NCBI GenBank assembly: GCA_050944685.1 | Contig: JBMNRP010000006.1 | Location: 1 to 64,000, forward strand | Length of the DNA: 64,000 nucleotides | Origin: CADBRN01 sp050944685 | Lineage (GTDB): Bacteria > Bacillota > Clostridia > Lachnospirales > Lachnospiraceae | Reading direction: 5' to 3' | In this document: piece after piece, positions 8,025 through 17,181 of the stretch | Numbering within the stretch: the stretch's first letter is position 1 | Layout: the number at the start of each line of letters is the position of its first letter | Made by a program: the position numbers and the translations under genes | Notes under the pieces: generated by a model | What the model saw: only the letters and a program-made list of their open reading frames with translations | Database searches by the model: none | Told to the model about the DNA's origin: nothing

Positions 8025-9365
8025 ATGCTGCTGGTAGGAAACGGACAAGTCATCACGAGAAACCCGGAACAGCCGTATCTGAAGGACGGAGCCGTTCTCA
8101 TCGACGGCGAGGCGATCAGGGAGGTCGGTGATTTCAAGACCCTGAAGGAGGCACATCCGGATGCCGAATTTGTGGATGCCAGGGGCGGCATCATCATGCC
8201 GGGCCTGATCAATGCCCATACACATATTTATTCCGGACTGGCGCGCGGCCTTTCGATCGAGGGCAATAATCCGACCAATTTTCTGGAAGTGCTGGACGGA
8301 ACCTGGTGGGCGATTGACCGCCACCTGACGCTGGACGGAACGAGAGCGTGCGCCTATGCGACAATTCTTGACTGTATCCGCGACGGTGTGACGACGATTT
8401 TTGATCACCACGCGAGCTTCTGCGAGATCCCGGGATCCCTCTTCGCGATCAAGGATGTCTGCCGGGAGCTGGGCATGAGAGCGTGCCTGTGCTACGAGGT
8501 CTCGGAGCGCGACGGGGAAGAGAAGTGCGAGCAGAGCATTCAGGAAAACGCGGATTTCGCCAGGTGGGCCGCCAAAGAGGACGACGACATGATCAAGGCA
8601 ATGTTCGGCGGACATGCGCTGTTTACGATCTCCGACAAGACCTTTGAAAAGATGGTCAAGGCGAACGACGGACTGACCGGATTCCACATTCATGTCTGTG
8701 AGGGAATGAACGACGTTTACGACAGCCTGCGCAATTACGGATGCCGCCCGGTTGAGCGTCTCCTCTACAACGGAATTCTCGGCGAAAAAACGCTTCTCGG
8801 TCACTGCATCCACGTGAGTCCCGCCGAGATGGACATCATCAAAGAGACGAACACGATGGTAGTGAACAATCCGGAATCCAATATGGGCAACGCCGTCGGA
8901 TGCGCGCCGATTCTGCAGATGATGAAGAAGGGCATTCTGGTCGGAATGGGAACCGACGCCTACACGCACGATATGCTTGAGAGCCTCAAGGTATTCCTGA
9001 TTATCCAGCGCCACAATGCGGCGCTGCCGAACGTAGCCTGGGGCGAGGATGTCCAGATGCTTTTCCGGAACAATCCGGCGATCGCTGCCAGGTACTTCAG
9101 GAAACCGCTCGGCATCCTGAAAGAGGGAGCCGCCGCGGATGTCATCGTTATGGATTACAAGCCGTTCACGCCGTTCTCCGATGAGAACGTCGACGGCCAC
9201 ATGATTTTCGGCATGATGGGCAAGAACTGCCGTACCACGATCATCAACGGAAAGGTTCTCTACAAAGACCGCGAGTTCGTTGGAATCGACGAGGAAAAGA
9301 TCAACGCATGGACGCTCGAGCAGAGCAAGAAGCTCTGGGGCGAGCTGAATCACAGAACGTACTGA
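8025..9365 (+). CDS. ssnA: SsnA-type amidohydrolase
   Basis: This 446-residue protein is a metal-dependent amidohydrolase of the guanine deaminase/chlorohydrolase type. The metal motif is NAHTHIYSGLARG near residue 65, with GFHIHVCEG, a LLGHCIHVS His and MGTDAYTHDML as later ligands. The order of genes, directly before ygfK, matches the ssnA-ygfK pair of E. coli and gut anaerobes, where the cluster is linked to anaerobic purine or urate breakdown. It probably deaminates or hydrolyses a purine-derived intermediate; the exact substrate is unproven. GGAGG at 8012-8016 fixes ATG 8025 over the in-frame ATG at 8010. Confidence 0.9.
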   Translation: MLLVGNGQVITRNPEQPYLKDGAVLIDGEAIREVGDFKTLKEAHPDAEFVDARGGIIMPGLINAHTHIYSGLARGLSIEGNNPTNFLEVLDGTWWAIDRHLTLDGTRACAYATILDCIRDGVTTIFDHHASFCEIPGSLFAIKDVCRELGMRACLCYEVSERDGEEKCEQSIQENADFARWAAKEDDDMIKAMFGGHALFTISDKTFEKMVKANDGLTGFHIHVCEGMNDVYDSLRNYGCRPVERLLYNGILGEKTLLGHCIHVSPAEMDIIKETNTMVVNNPESNMGNAVGCAPILQMMKKGILVGMGTDAYTHDMLESLKVFLIIQRHNAALPNVAWGEDVQMLFRNNPAIAARYFRKPLGILKEGAAADVIVMDYKPFTPFSDENVDGHMIFGMMGKNCRTTIINGKVLYKDREFVGIDEEKINAWTLEQSKKLWGELNHRTY

Positions 9366-9444
9366 TGCGGAACCGGATTTTCAGGAGATACGAAACAGGT
9401 CTGAAACGAATATTAACTGGAAACAAAACAGGAGGGTAACAAAT

Positions 9445-12400
9445 ATGAGCGATATCATGCGGCCGATGCCTTACGAACAGCTGCTGAACTGGGTTCTGGA
9501 CGAGTATGAAAAAACCGGACGGATTTTCGGCGTCTCAAAGATTGTCCGGCACACGAACGGACAGGCATTGCCGATATTTGACGAGAAGATCGAGTCCCCG
9601 TTCGGACCGGCGGCCGGCCCGAACTCTCAGCTGACTCAGAATATTGTCGCTTCCTACGTGGCGGGATCCCGCTTCTTTGAACTGAAGACCGTTCAGAAAA
9701 TGGACGGCGCTGAGCTGGCGGCCTGTGTCAGCAAGCCCTGTATCGCCTCCGGCGACGAGTGCTACAACTGCGAGTGGTCCACCGAACTGACCGTTCAGCA
9801 GGCATTTGAGGAGTATGTCAAGGCGTGGTTCCTCTGCCGCATCCTGGCGAAGGAATACGGTCTCGGCGATCCGGACGCGTTCGTGTTCAATATGTCGGTC
9901 GGCTATGACCTCGCCGGCATCCAGACAAAAAAGGTCGACGATTTCATCGAGGGAATGAAGAACGCCGCGGACACCGATGTCTATAAAGACGCCATGGAAG
10001 TCTCTCTGAAATATGTGAAGGAAGGACGCTTGAAAAAGGCCGACGAGTCGTTTGTCCGCTCAATTCCGGCGCGGATCTCGAACTCGATCACAGAATCCAC
10101 GCTTCACGGATGTCCGCCGGATGAGATTGAGCGGATCGCTTCCTACCTGATCACGGAAAAGAAGCTGAATACATATGTCAAGTGCAATCCGACGCTTCTC
10201 GGATATGATTTCGCGAGAAAGACGCTCGACAGTCTCGGATTTGATTACATCGCATTTGACGATCACCATTTCCTGGAGGATCTGCAGTGGAAGGACGCGG
10301 TTCCGATGTTCGAGCGTCTGCAGAAGCTTTCGGATGAAAACGGCGTTGAGTTCGGCGTCAAGCTCACGAATACCTTCCCGGTCGACGTGAAGGCGGGCGA
10401 GCTTCCGTCGGAAGAAATGTATATGTCCGGAAAGAGTCTGTTCCCGCTGACCGTAGAGCTGGCCAGAAGAGTCTCTTCGCAGTTCGGCGGAAAGATCCGC
10501 ATCAGTTACGCGGGAGGCGCGGACTATTTCAATATCAGGGATATCTTTGAGGCGGGCATCTGGCCGATCACGATGGCGACGAATATCCTGAAGCCGGGCG
10601 GCTATGAGAGACTTTCCCAGATCGCCGATCTTCTGATGGACTGCGGAAGCGAACCGTTTACCGGCGTGGACGTCTCGAAGGTCGAGACCCTCGCGGCTCT
10701 GTCTCTGACGAGCCCGCGCAACAGAAAGCCGATCAAGCCGCTGCCGAACCGCAAGAACGGAAAAGATCTTCCTCTTCTGGACTGCTTCGCTGCTCCGTGC
10801 CGAACCAACTGCCCGATCGATCAGGATATTCCGGGCTATCTGATGGCAATGGGCGAGGGACGCAGTGAGGATGCGTTCCGCATCATCATCGAGCGCAACG
10901 CGATGCCGTTTACGACCGGAACACTCTGCCCGCATACGTGTGAGGACCGCTGCATGCGCAATCACTATGAAGCGGCAGTTGATATCCGCGGCGTGAAGCT
11001 GCAGGCTTCCGAAGCGGCCTTTGAAAAGGTACTGCCGACGCTGAAGGCAGAGACCGTTTCCGACGCAAACAGGGGCAAAAAAGTTGCCGTTATCGGAGGC
11101 GGACCTGCCGGACTTTCCACGGCTTATTTCCTCAGCCGCGCCGGTATTCCGGTCACGGTATTTGAAAAAAAGGATGTCGTCGGCGGTGTTCCGCGTCATG
11201 CGATTCCGGGATTCCGGATCAGCAATGAGGCGCTCGGCCATGACGCCGGTCTCTGCCGGGTTTATGGTGCGGAGGTTGTGACCGGCCGCGAGATCCGGTC
11301 GATTGACGAGCTGAAATCCGAAGGATTTACCGATATCGTTTCCGCCATCGGCGCGTGGGCTCCGGGCCGCAAAGCGCTGAAATACGGCGAAGCTCTGGAT
11401 GCTCTGGATTTTCTTGAGCAGTTCAAGGCGGATCCGGCCGGCCTGGATCTCGGTGAAAATGTGGTCGTAATCGGCGGCGGAAATACCGCCATGGACGTGG
11501 CAAGAGCCGCAAAGCGGGTCAAAGGCGTGAAGAATGTCCGCCTTGTCTACAGAAGAACGCGCCGCTATATGCCGGCGGACGAGGAAGAGCTGCAGATGGC
11601 GATCGACGACGGAATCGAATTCAGAGAGCTCCTCGCTCCCGATGGACTGAAGGACGGAAAGATCCGCTGCGAGATCTGCAGGCTCGGCGATCCGGATGCT
11701 TCCGGCAGACGTTCTCCGGTGGGAACCGGTGAATTTGAAGAGGTTCCGGCGGATACGGTGATCACCGCGGTCGGCGAGCGCATCTGCGCGGATCTCTATC
11801 GGAATTCCGGCGCCGCTCTCGATGAGAAGGGACGCCCGGCGGTCGATGAAAACCTGCAGACCTCGGTCGCTCATTTCTATGCGGCCGGAGACGGACGCAG
11901 GGGACCGGCCACCGTCGTGAAGGCGATTGCGGACGCGCAGACCGTGGCGAAAGCCATTGCCGGTGTCGATTTTGAGAAATATGTCGGGGCCAATGTGGCG
12001 GCAAGCGAAGAAAAGCCTCTCTCAAAGAAGGGCGTTATGGTTGACGACCTGGATCAGAAGCCGGACAGGAGATGTCTCGGCTGCCCGACTGTCTGCGAGG
12101 TCTGCGCGGATGTCTGCCCGAACCGCGCGAACGTGGTGGTTCACGTTCCGGGTATGCGGCAGGCCCAGATCGTCCATATGGACGGTATGTGCAACGAGTG
12201 CGGCAACTGCGCGGTATTCTGTCCGTACGACGGCCGTCCGTACCGCGATAAATTTACGCTGTTCTGGAGCGAGGAGGATTTCAATCACTCAGAGAATGCC
12301 GGATTCCTCGTGGTTGACGGCGGCGTAAAGGTCCGCCTGGGAGACAAGGTTATGACGGTCGATCCGGAAGATGAAAACAGCGGACTGTTCGATGGCGTCC

Positions 12401-12453
12401 GCAGACTGATCTGCGCCGTTCTGAAAGATTACAGCTGGCTGCTTCAGAAGTAA
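9445..12453 (+). CDS. ygfK: YgfK, flavin/iron-sulfur oxidoreductase of the purine cluster
   Basis: This 1002-residue protein has three parts: a dihydroorotate dehydrogenase-like N-terminal region (about 1-430, ending with a barrel-like YAGGADYFN segment), a GltD-like FAD/NAD(P) region (VAVIGGGPAGLSTAYFLSRA near residue 550, VVIGGGNTAMDVARAA near 673) preceded by a Cys cluster (CRTNCPIDQDIPGY, CPHTCEDRC), and a C-terminal two [4Fe-4S] ferredoxin region (CLGCPTVCEVCADVCPNR, CNECGNCAVFCPYDG). YgfK was annotated as a selenate reductase subunit, but cluster context points to electron transfer for reductive purine ring chemistry. AGGAGG precedes ATG 9445. Length is near the roughly 1,030 residues of the E. 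coli protein. Confidence 0.92.
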   Translation: MSDIMRPMPYEQLLNWVLDEYEKTGRIFGVSKIVRHTNGQALPIFDEKIESPFGPAAGPNSQLTQNIVASYVAGSRFFELKTVQKMDGAELAACVSKPCIASGDECYNCEWSTELTVQQAFEEYVKAWFLCRILAKEYGLGDPDAFVFNMSVGYDLAGIQTKKVDDFIEGMKNAADTDVYKDAMEVSLKYVKEGRLKKADESFVRSIPARISNSITESTLHGCPPDEIERIASYLITEKKLNTYVKCNPTLLGYDFARKTLDSLGFDYIAFDDHHFLEDLQWKDAVPMFERLQKLSDENGVEFGVKLTNTFPVDVKAGELPSEEMYMSGKSLFPLTVELARRVSSQFGGKIRISYAGGADYFNIRDIFEAGIWPITMATNILKPGGYERLSQIADLLMDCGSEPFTGVDVSKVETLAALSLTSPRNRKPIKPLPNRKNGKDLPLLDCFAAPCRTNCPIDQDIPGYLMAMGEGRSEDAFRIIIERNAMPFTTGTLCPHTCEDRCMRNHYEAAVDIRGVKLQASEAAFEKVLPTLKAETVSDANRGKKVAVIGGGPAGLSTAYFLSRAGIPVTVFEKKDVVGGVPRHAIPGFRISNEALGHDAGLCRVYGAEVVTGREIRSIDELKSEGFTDIVSAIGAWAPGRKALKYGEALDALDFLEQFKADPAGLDLGENVVVIGGGNTAMDVARAAKRVKGVKNVRLVYRRTRRYMPADEEELQMAIDDGIEFRELLAPDGLKDGKIRCEICRLGDPDASGRRSPVGTGEFEEVPADTVITAVGERICADLYRNSGAALDEKGRPAVDENLQTSVAHFYAAGDGRRGPATVVKAIADAQTVAKAIAGVDFEKYVGANVAASEEKPLSKKGVMVDDLDQKPDRRCLGCPTVCEVCADVCPNRANVVVHVPGMRQAQIVHMDGMCNECGNCAVFCPYDGRPYRDKFTLFWSEEDFNHSENAGFLVVDGGVKVRLGDKVMTVDPEDENSGLFDGVRRLICAVLKDYSWLLQK

Positions 12454-12466
12454 AGAACGATGGATG

Positions 12467-12503
12467 ATTTCCTGCCTGCACCTTTTTTCTGCGGGCAGGA
12501 AAT
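12467..12503 (+). other. Intercistronic hairpin between ygfK and the ferredoxin gene
   Basis: ATTTCCTGCC and GGCAGGAAAT form a perfect 10-bp stem, extended inward by a T-G pair and GCA/TGC, around a T-rich loop. No T-run follows the stem. As with the hairpin at 7933-7964, a role in RNA processing or stability is more likely than termination. Confidence 0.6.
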
Positions 12504-12532
12504 TTCCGCAATTCAGGATTGGATGAAAGTAG

Positions 12533-13165
12533 GTGACGCAGTTGGCTCAGATTTTGCGTATTAAGAAGAAAGCCGTAGTCTGCTGTACCGGGGGAAGTGA
12601 ATTCCGGGTTTCCCGGGAAGAGATTTCCGCCGTGAAGCAGAAAGCCCTTGCGGAGAACGCACCCGCGGCTTCCGGTGGGAAAGCACCGGGGAAGGCGTCC
12701 TCTCCCATGGTAAATGTCTGTGAAAAGATTCTGGAAGCATTTCCGGACGGAGTCCGGGCCTGCCGGTACGGATGCCTCGGCGGAGGAAGCTGTGAGGCGG
12801 TCTGCCGTCTCAAGGCCATTCATGTCAGTGAGGAAGGAATCGCAGAGGTCGATGAGGAGAAATGTGTCGGATGCGGACTCTGCGCGAAGGTCTGTCCGCA
12901 GCACCTGATCCGTCTTTTCCCCGAGATCGATTCGATCCGGCCTCTGTGTTCCAATCAGGACGCCGGAAAGGACGCGGCGAAGGTCTGCAGGGACGCATGC
13001 ATCGCGTGCGGAGTCTGTGTGAGGAACTGTCCCTCAGGTGCGATTGAGATCGTGGACCGGCACGCCGTGATTGATACGGAAAAGTGCATTTCCTGCGGCA
13101 TGTGTGCGGTTAAGTGTCCGCGGGGCGTTATCCATGACCGCGATGGCATCATGACGGCGGAGTGA
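12533..13165 (+). CDS. RnfB-like polyferredoxin of the purine cluster
   Basis: This 210-residue cytoplasmic iron-sulfur protein has an N-terminal Cys-rich segment (KKAVVCCTGG; CRYGCLGGGSCEAVC near residue 80), a complete [4Fe-4S] motif (CVGCGLCAKVCPQ near 108) and two more (CIACGVCVRNCPSG near 160, CISCGMCAVKCPRG near 190). The middle resembles the RnfB iron-sulfur region. Between ygfK and xanthine dehydrogenase, it is well placed to carry electrons between them. The GTG at 12533 gives this start; a TTG at 12542 with AGGTGA five bases upstream is a good alternative. Confidence 0.85.
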   Translation: MTQLAQILRIKKKAVVCCTGGSEFRVSREEISAVKQKALAENAPAASGGKAPGKASSPMVNVCEKILEAFPDGVRACRYGCLGGGSCEAVCRLKAIHVSEEGIAEVDEEKCVGCGLCAKVCPQHLIRLFPEIDSIRPLCSNQDAGKDAAKVCRDACIACGVCVRNCPSGAIEIVDRHAVIDTEKCISCGMCAVKCPRGVIHDRDGIMTAE

Positions 13166-13204
13166 TTCGGATAGTTCGCATTGGCAGTCAGGAGGCTGCG
13201 AGTT

Positions 13205-16200
13205 ATGGCATATACATTTATTGTAAATGGAAAGGAGAGAAGCACAGAGGAGGACAAGCCTCTTCTGCGCTATCTCCGGGATGATCTGCACCTGTATTCC
13301 GCAAAAGACGGATGCTCTGAGGGCGCCTGCGGGACGTGTACCATCATCGTGGACGGAAAGGCGGTCCGCGCCTGCGTGCTGACAACGAAGCGAGCCGCCG
13401 GGAAAAATATTATCACGGTAGAAGGCATGAGCGTTCGGGAAAAGGAAGCGTTTGTTTACGCGTTTGGATCAAAAGGCGCGGTTCAGTGCGGGTTTTGCAT
13501 CCCCGGGATGGTGATGTCCGGAAAAGCGCTGATCGACAAAAATCCGAATCCGACCGAGGAGGAGGTAAAGCTGGCGATCCGCGGAAATGTCTGCCGCTGC
13601 ACCGGCTATAAGAAGATCATCGAGGGAATCATGGCGGCTGCCGCGATTCTACGAGGCGACGCCCGGATCGACGATCTGGAAAAGGGAGAGGATTACGGCG
13701 TCGGAAAGAAAGCGTTCCGTGTCGATGTCCGCCGGAAGGTTCTGGGATACGGAAAATATCCGGACGACATCGGGCCGGAATATTTCGTTCGCGAGGGAAG
13801 CGAGGAACTGGACGGGCTGAAAAAAGACATGGAAGAGAAGCTCGGCCGAAAGGTAAATCTCCGCGTCGGAATGGCCGTCCAGAGGACGGACGATCCGGGC
13901 TGCAACCTCTGTCAGATCGTGGAGTCCGACATGCCGGGGATGGTCTACGCGTCGGCTGTGAGAGCGAAATATCCCCGAGCGAAGGTTCTGAAGATCGACG
14001 CTTCCAGAGCACTCGCTCTTCCCGGCGTAGTCGGCGTTCTGAAGGCGGAAGATGTGCCGGTCAACAAGGTCGGACACATTCAGCAGGACTGGGATGTCTT
14101 TATCGCCGAGGGTGATACGACGAGGGGTCTGTGCGACGCGATCTGTCTCGTGACGGCGGAGTCCCCCTATATTCTGGAGAAGGCGAAAAAACTGGTTCAG
14201 GTGGAATATGAGGTACTGGAACCGGTGAGAAGCATTGAAGAGGCGAAGGCGCCCGGCGCACCGAAGGTGCACGAAGAGGGCAATCTCTGTCAGCAGCGCC
14301 ACGTAGTCCGCGGTGACGCGGCGAAAGCGCTTGCAGAATCGGCATATACGGCTACGGGAACGTTCCGGACGCCGTCTACGGAGCACGCCTTTCTGGAGCC
14401 TGAGTGCGCGGTCGCCCTTCCCTACAAAAACGGTGTGAAGGTCCTCTCGACGGATCAGGGCGCGTTCGACAGCCGGAAAGAAATTCTCCACATGTTCGGA
14501 TGGGACAATGAACCGGACCGTGTGGTCGTGGAGAATCAGCTGATCGGCGGAGGTTTCGGTGGAAAAGAGGATGTCTCCGCTCAGCATCTGTCGGCGCTCG
14601 CCGCTTACAGATACGGCCGCCCCGTGAAGGTGAAATTCTCCAGACAGGAATCGATCAATTTCCACCCGAAGCGCCACGCAATGGTGGGAACCTTTACGCT
14701 CGGATGCGATAAGGAGGGCAATTTCACCGGACTCGACTGCGAGATCCATTTTGATACCGGCGCCTACGCGTCGCTCTGCGGCCCGGTTCTGGAGCGGGCC
14801 TGCACCCACTCGGTCGGACCGTACCATTACCAGAACACGGATATCCGCGGCTACGGCTGGTATACGAATAATCCGCCGGCCGGCGCGTTCCGTGGTTTCG
14901 GTGTCTGCCAGAGCGAGTTCGCTCTGGAATCACTGATTAATGAACTGGCCACGAAGGTCGGAATCACTCCGTGGGAGATCCGCTACAAAAACGCGATTCA
15001 GCCCGGTGAGGTTCTGCCAAACGGACAGATCGCCGATCCTTCCACTGCCATGAGAGAGTGCCTGGAAGCCGTAAAGCCGTACTTCGATGAGAATATCGGC
15101 CATGCGGGAATTTCCTGCGCGATGAAAAATGCGGGAGTCGGAGTCGGACTTCCGGATGCCGGCCGCGCACGCATAACCATTGAGAACGGAGTCGCCGTGA
15201 TTTATTCGGCCGCTTCCGATATCGGCCAGGGCTGCCTGACCGTGTTCTGTCAGGATCTGTCCGAGGCGACCGGCCTGCCGCTTTCCCGCATCCGGAACGG
15301 CATTTCCAACACGGAGAATGCGCCGGATTCCGGAACGACATCCGGCTCGAGACAGACGCTTCTCACCGGGGAGGCGGTCCGCGGGGCTTCCTTCCTGCTG
15401 CGCGACGCCATGCTGGCGGTCGATATCGCGAAAAAGCGGAACGAGGAGACCGGATCCGACCGTGTTACCTGGCAGGACGTGCTTCGGGAGTCGAACGGTT
15501 TTCTTCACCCGAGACAGGCCATGAACAAAGAAGCGGCTTACGGAACAGACATTACCTTCGCTCCCCGGCCGGATGCCAATGGCTTCATCAGTCCGCTGAT
15601 CACGTTTGATCAGGATGGGACGGTATCGGCCATCGGAAGCGGACTGGATCAGGGTACGTACGGAGAAAACGGAACGCAGACGAAGTATTCCGGAAGCCCG
15701 GTGGAAAATCCGGAGGAAGCCCTCGAACTTCTGGAGGGACAGAGCTTTTATTACGGATACTTCGAGCCGACAGACAGGCTCGGCGCGAACCGTCCCAATC
15801 CGAAGAGCCATATCGCGTACGGATACGCCGCTAATGTCGCTGTTCTGGACAAAGACGGACGTGTTACCGATATTTATGCCTGCTATGACGCCGGAAAGGT
15901 CATCAACCCGATTTCCATACAGGGTCAGATCGAGGGCGGCGTGCTCATGAGCATGGGATATGCGCTGACGGAAAACTTCCCGCTGAAGGACTGTGTGCCG
16001 CAGGCAAAATACGGAACGCTGGGCTTGCTGCGCGCGCCGCAGATTCCGGCGATTCATGCGATGTTCGTCGAGAAGAAGGAACTGCTCGGTGTCGCCTATG
16101 GGGCAAAGGGGGTCGGAGAGATTACCACCATTCCCGCTGCGCCGGCGATCGGAGGGGCCTATTACGCGAAAGACGGGAAAATGCGCTACGAGCTGCCGAT

Positions 16201-16231
16201 CCGGGATTCTTATTACAGCAAAAATCATTAA
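13205..16231 (+). CDS. Fused xanthine dehydrogenase, probably selenium-dependent
   Basis: This 1008-residue enzyme hydroxylates xanthine to urate or the reverse. Residues 1-160 carry the two [2Fe-2S] clusters: CSEGACGTC near residue 38 with a later Cys, and GFCIPGM plus CRCTGYKKI near 130. From about residue 180 follows the molybdopterin domain: GGGFGGKED, PAGAFRGFGVCQSEFALE near 565, and the C-terminal GAKGVGE with the catalytic Glu near 967. No FAD domain is present, so electrons must leave through partner proteins such as the ferredoxin just upstream or YgfK. The selenium call rests on the nearby yqeB/yqeC/yedF genes and this fused layout; selenium would be a cofactor ligand, not selenocysteine. 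GGAGG precedes ATG 13205. Confidence 0.9.
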   Translation: MAYTFIVNGKERSTEEDKPLLRYLRDDLHLYSAKDGCSEGACGTCTIIVDGKAVRACVLTTKRAAGKNIITVEGMSVREKEAFVYAFGSKGAVQCGFCIPGMVMSGKALIDKNPNPTEEEVKLAIRGNVCRCTGYKKIIEGIMAAAAILRGDARIDDLEKGEDYGVGKKAFRVDVRRKVLGYGKYPDDIGPEYFVREGSEELDGLKKDMEEKLGRKVNLRVGMAVQRTDDPGCNLCQIVESDMPGMVYASAVRAKYPRAKVLKIDASRALALPGVVGVLKAEDVPVNKVGHIQQDWDVFIAEGDTTRGLCDAICLVTAESPYILEKAKKLVQVEYEVLEPVRSIEEAKAPGAPKVHEEGNLCQQRHVVRGDAAKALAESAYTATGTFRTPSTEHAFLEPECAVALPYKNGVKVLSTDQGAFDSRKEILHMFGWDNEPDRVVVENQLIGGGFGGKEDVSAQHLSALAAYRYGRPVKVKFSRQESINFHPKRHAMVGTFTLGCDKEGNFTGLDCEIHFDTGAYASLCGPVLERACTHSVGPYHYQNTDIRGYGWYTNNPPAGAFRGFGVCQSEFALESLINELATKVGITPWEIRYKNAIQPGEVLPNGQIADPSTAMRECLEAVKPYFDENIGHAGISCAMKNAGVGVGLPDAGRARITIENGVAVIYSAASDIGQGCLTVFCQDLSEATGLPLSRIRNGISNTENAPDSGTTSGSRQTLLTGEAVRGASFLLRDAMLAVDIAKKRNEETGSDRVTWQDVLRESNGFLHPRQAMNKEAAYGTDITFAPRPDANGFISPLITFDQDGTVSAIGSGLDQGTYGENGTQTKYSGSPVENPEEALELLEGQSFYYGYFEPTDRLGANRPNPKSHIAYGYAANVAVLDKDGRVTDIYACYDAGKVINPISIQGQIEGGVLMSMGYALTENFPLKDCVPQAKYGTLGLLRAPQIPAIHAMFVEKKELLGVAYGAKGVGEITTIPAAPAIGGAYYAKDGKMRYELPIRDSYYSKNH

Positions 16232-16235
16232 AAAG

Positions 16236-16290
16236 GGTGCCGCCTCTGCGTCTTTCCGGACGCGGATGCGGCACCTCCTCTCTATTTTTC
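16236..16290. terminator. Bidirectional intrinsic terminator between xdh and a YheO regulator
   Basis: GGTGCCGC at 16236-16243 pairs with GCGGCACC at 16268-16275, with an inner TGCGTC/GACGCG stem. A T-rich tract (CTATTTTTC) follows about eight bases downstream on the plus strand and an A-run lies on the other side. The flanking genes converge, so it can serve both. Confidence 0.75.
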
Positions 16291-16935
16291 CGTTTTATTT
16301 TCCTGTTTGATTTCTTCCAGGTAATTGTAGAGCGTGTATTTTGAAAATCCGAAGACTTCGCAGATGCGCGGCCCGGATTTCGTGATGAGCATGGCTCCGG
16401 AATCATTCAGAAAGCGGATGGCCTTCAGCTTGTCTTCTTTTGACATCAGGGCGACCGGTTTTCCGACGAGCTTGATGGACTGCGAAATGAGATCCTCCAG
16501 GAGATCCGATACGTTCTGTGAGATAGCCTCCGGCTCTTCTCCGTCTTCTCCGGTATCGGTCAGGGACCGGATGTTTTCGCCCAGGGCGATCAGAAGCGTG
16601 ATGTCATAGTTGATGGAAAAAATCCCGGTGACTTTTCCTCTGGAATTCCGGATATAGATCGTGCTGGACCGGAGTATCCGTCCGTCTTTCGTCCGGGTCA
16701 GGTAGGCGAGCTTGTCCTCGAGATTTTCTGACCCGTGCTGCATGGCCTCGATCACGATATGAGAAGGCCCGTCACCGACCTTCCGCCCGGTGATTTCACC
16801 GTGCTCAATGGCGACAATCGAGTGCTCGGGATCCTTAGATTCCAGATCATGGATCGCAATCTCGCAGTTCGCTCCAAATTGTTCAGCAATGCCGTGCGCC
16901 AGACGCAGGCAGAAGTCCATTTCGTTTTTTGTCAT
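16282..16935 (-). CDS. YheO-type PAS/HTH regulator, copy 1
   Basis: This 217-residue transcription regulator has an N-terminal YheO PAS-like domain (GANCEIAIHDLESKDPEHSI near residue 21, GRKVGDGPSH, then FSINYDITLL) and a C-terminal helix-turn-helix (IRFLNDSGAML, then EVFGFSKYTLYNYLEEI). Such proteins, including DauR, sense small metabolites and control catabolic operons. It converges on the xanthine dehydrogenase gene and diverges from ygeX, with the ygeX promoter in between. A second copy at 19872 has the same layout. Purine intermediates are likely ligands, by context. Confidence 0.88.
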   Translation of the reverse strand: MTKNEMDFCLRLAHGIAEQFGANCEIAIHDLESKDPEHSIVAIEHGEITGRKVGDGPSHIVIEAMQHGSENLEDKLAYLTRTKDGRILRSSTIYIRNSRGKVTGIFSINYDITLLIALGENIRSLTDTGEDGEEPEAISQNVSDLLEDLISQSIKLVGKPVALMSKEDKLKAIRFLNDSGAMLITKSGPRICEVFGFSKYTLYNYLEEIKQENKTEK

Positions 16936-17053
16936 TGGCGGAACCCTCTGAATGTATGTTTTTCTCTGACCATCAGTATATCAGAGGAATACGCTGAAAA
17001 CAAACGTTCCGGAGGAAAAATGCAAAAAAAATTTGAGCCTCAAAATATTATTG

Positions 17054-17082
17054 TTGCATTCCCGCAAAGGCTGCGATACAAT
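17054..17082 (+). promoter_or_regulatory. ygeX: Sigma-A type promoter for ygeX
   Basis: TTGCAT at 17054-17059 and TACAAT at 17077-17082 are 17 bases apart. The start codon of ygeX lies 99 bases further on. The rest of 16936-17181 is AT-rich divergent control DNA between the YheO regulator and ygeX, a likely site for regulator binding. Confidence 0.65.
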
Positions 17083-17181
17083 GAAATCAACTGAGATGAA
17101 TATTTTTTAGCCATCCTTACAATTCTTTATTATCAACGGTAAACCGTCACACCACTTTTCAAAATATTCAGGAGGACGATC

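Noticed and set aside
10060..11874. Long minus-strand ORF of about 600 codons inside ygfK
   Set aside because: Produced by the codon bias of ygfK on the other strand; the product is Arg/His/Asp-rich with no domain.
14930..16228. Long minus-strand ORF opposite xanthine dehydrogenase
   Set aside because: Antisense shadow of a clearly conserved enzyme frame.
13205..16231. Selenocysteine in xanthine dehydrogenase
   Set aside because: The frame is open without in-frame TGA; selenium in this family is a labile cofactor ligand.
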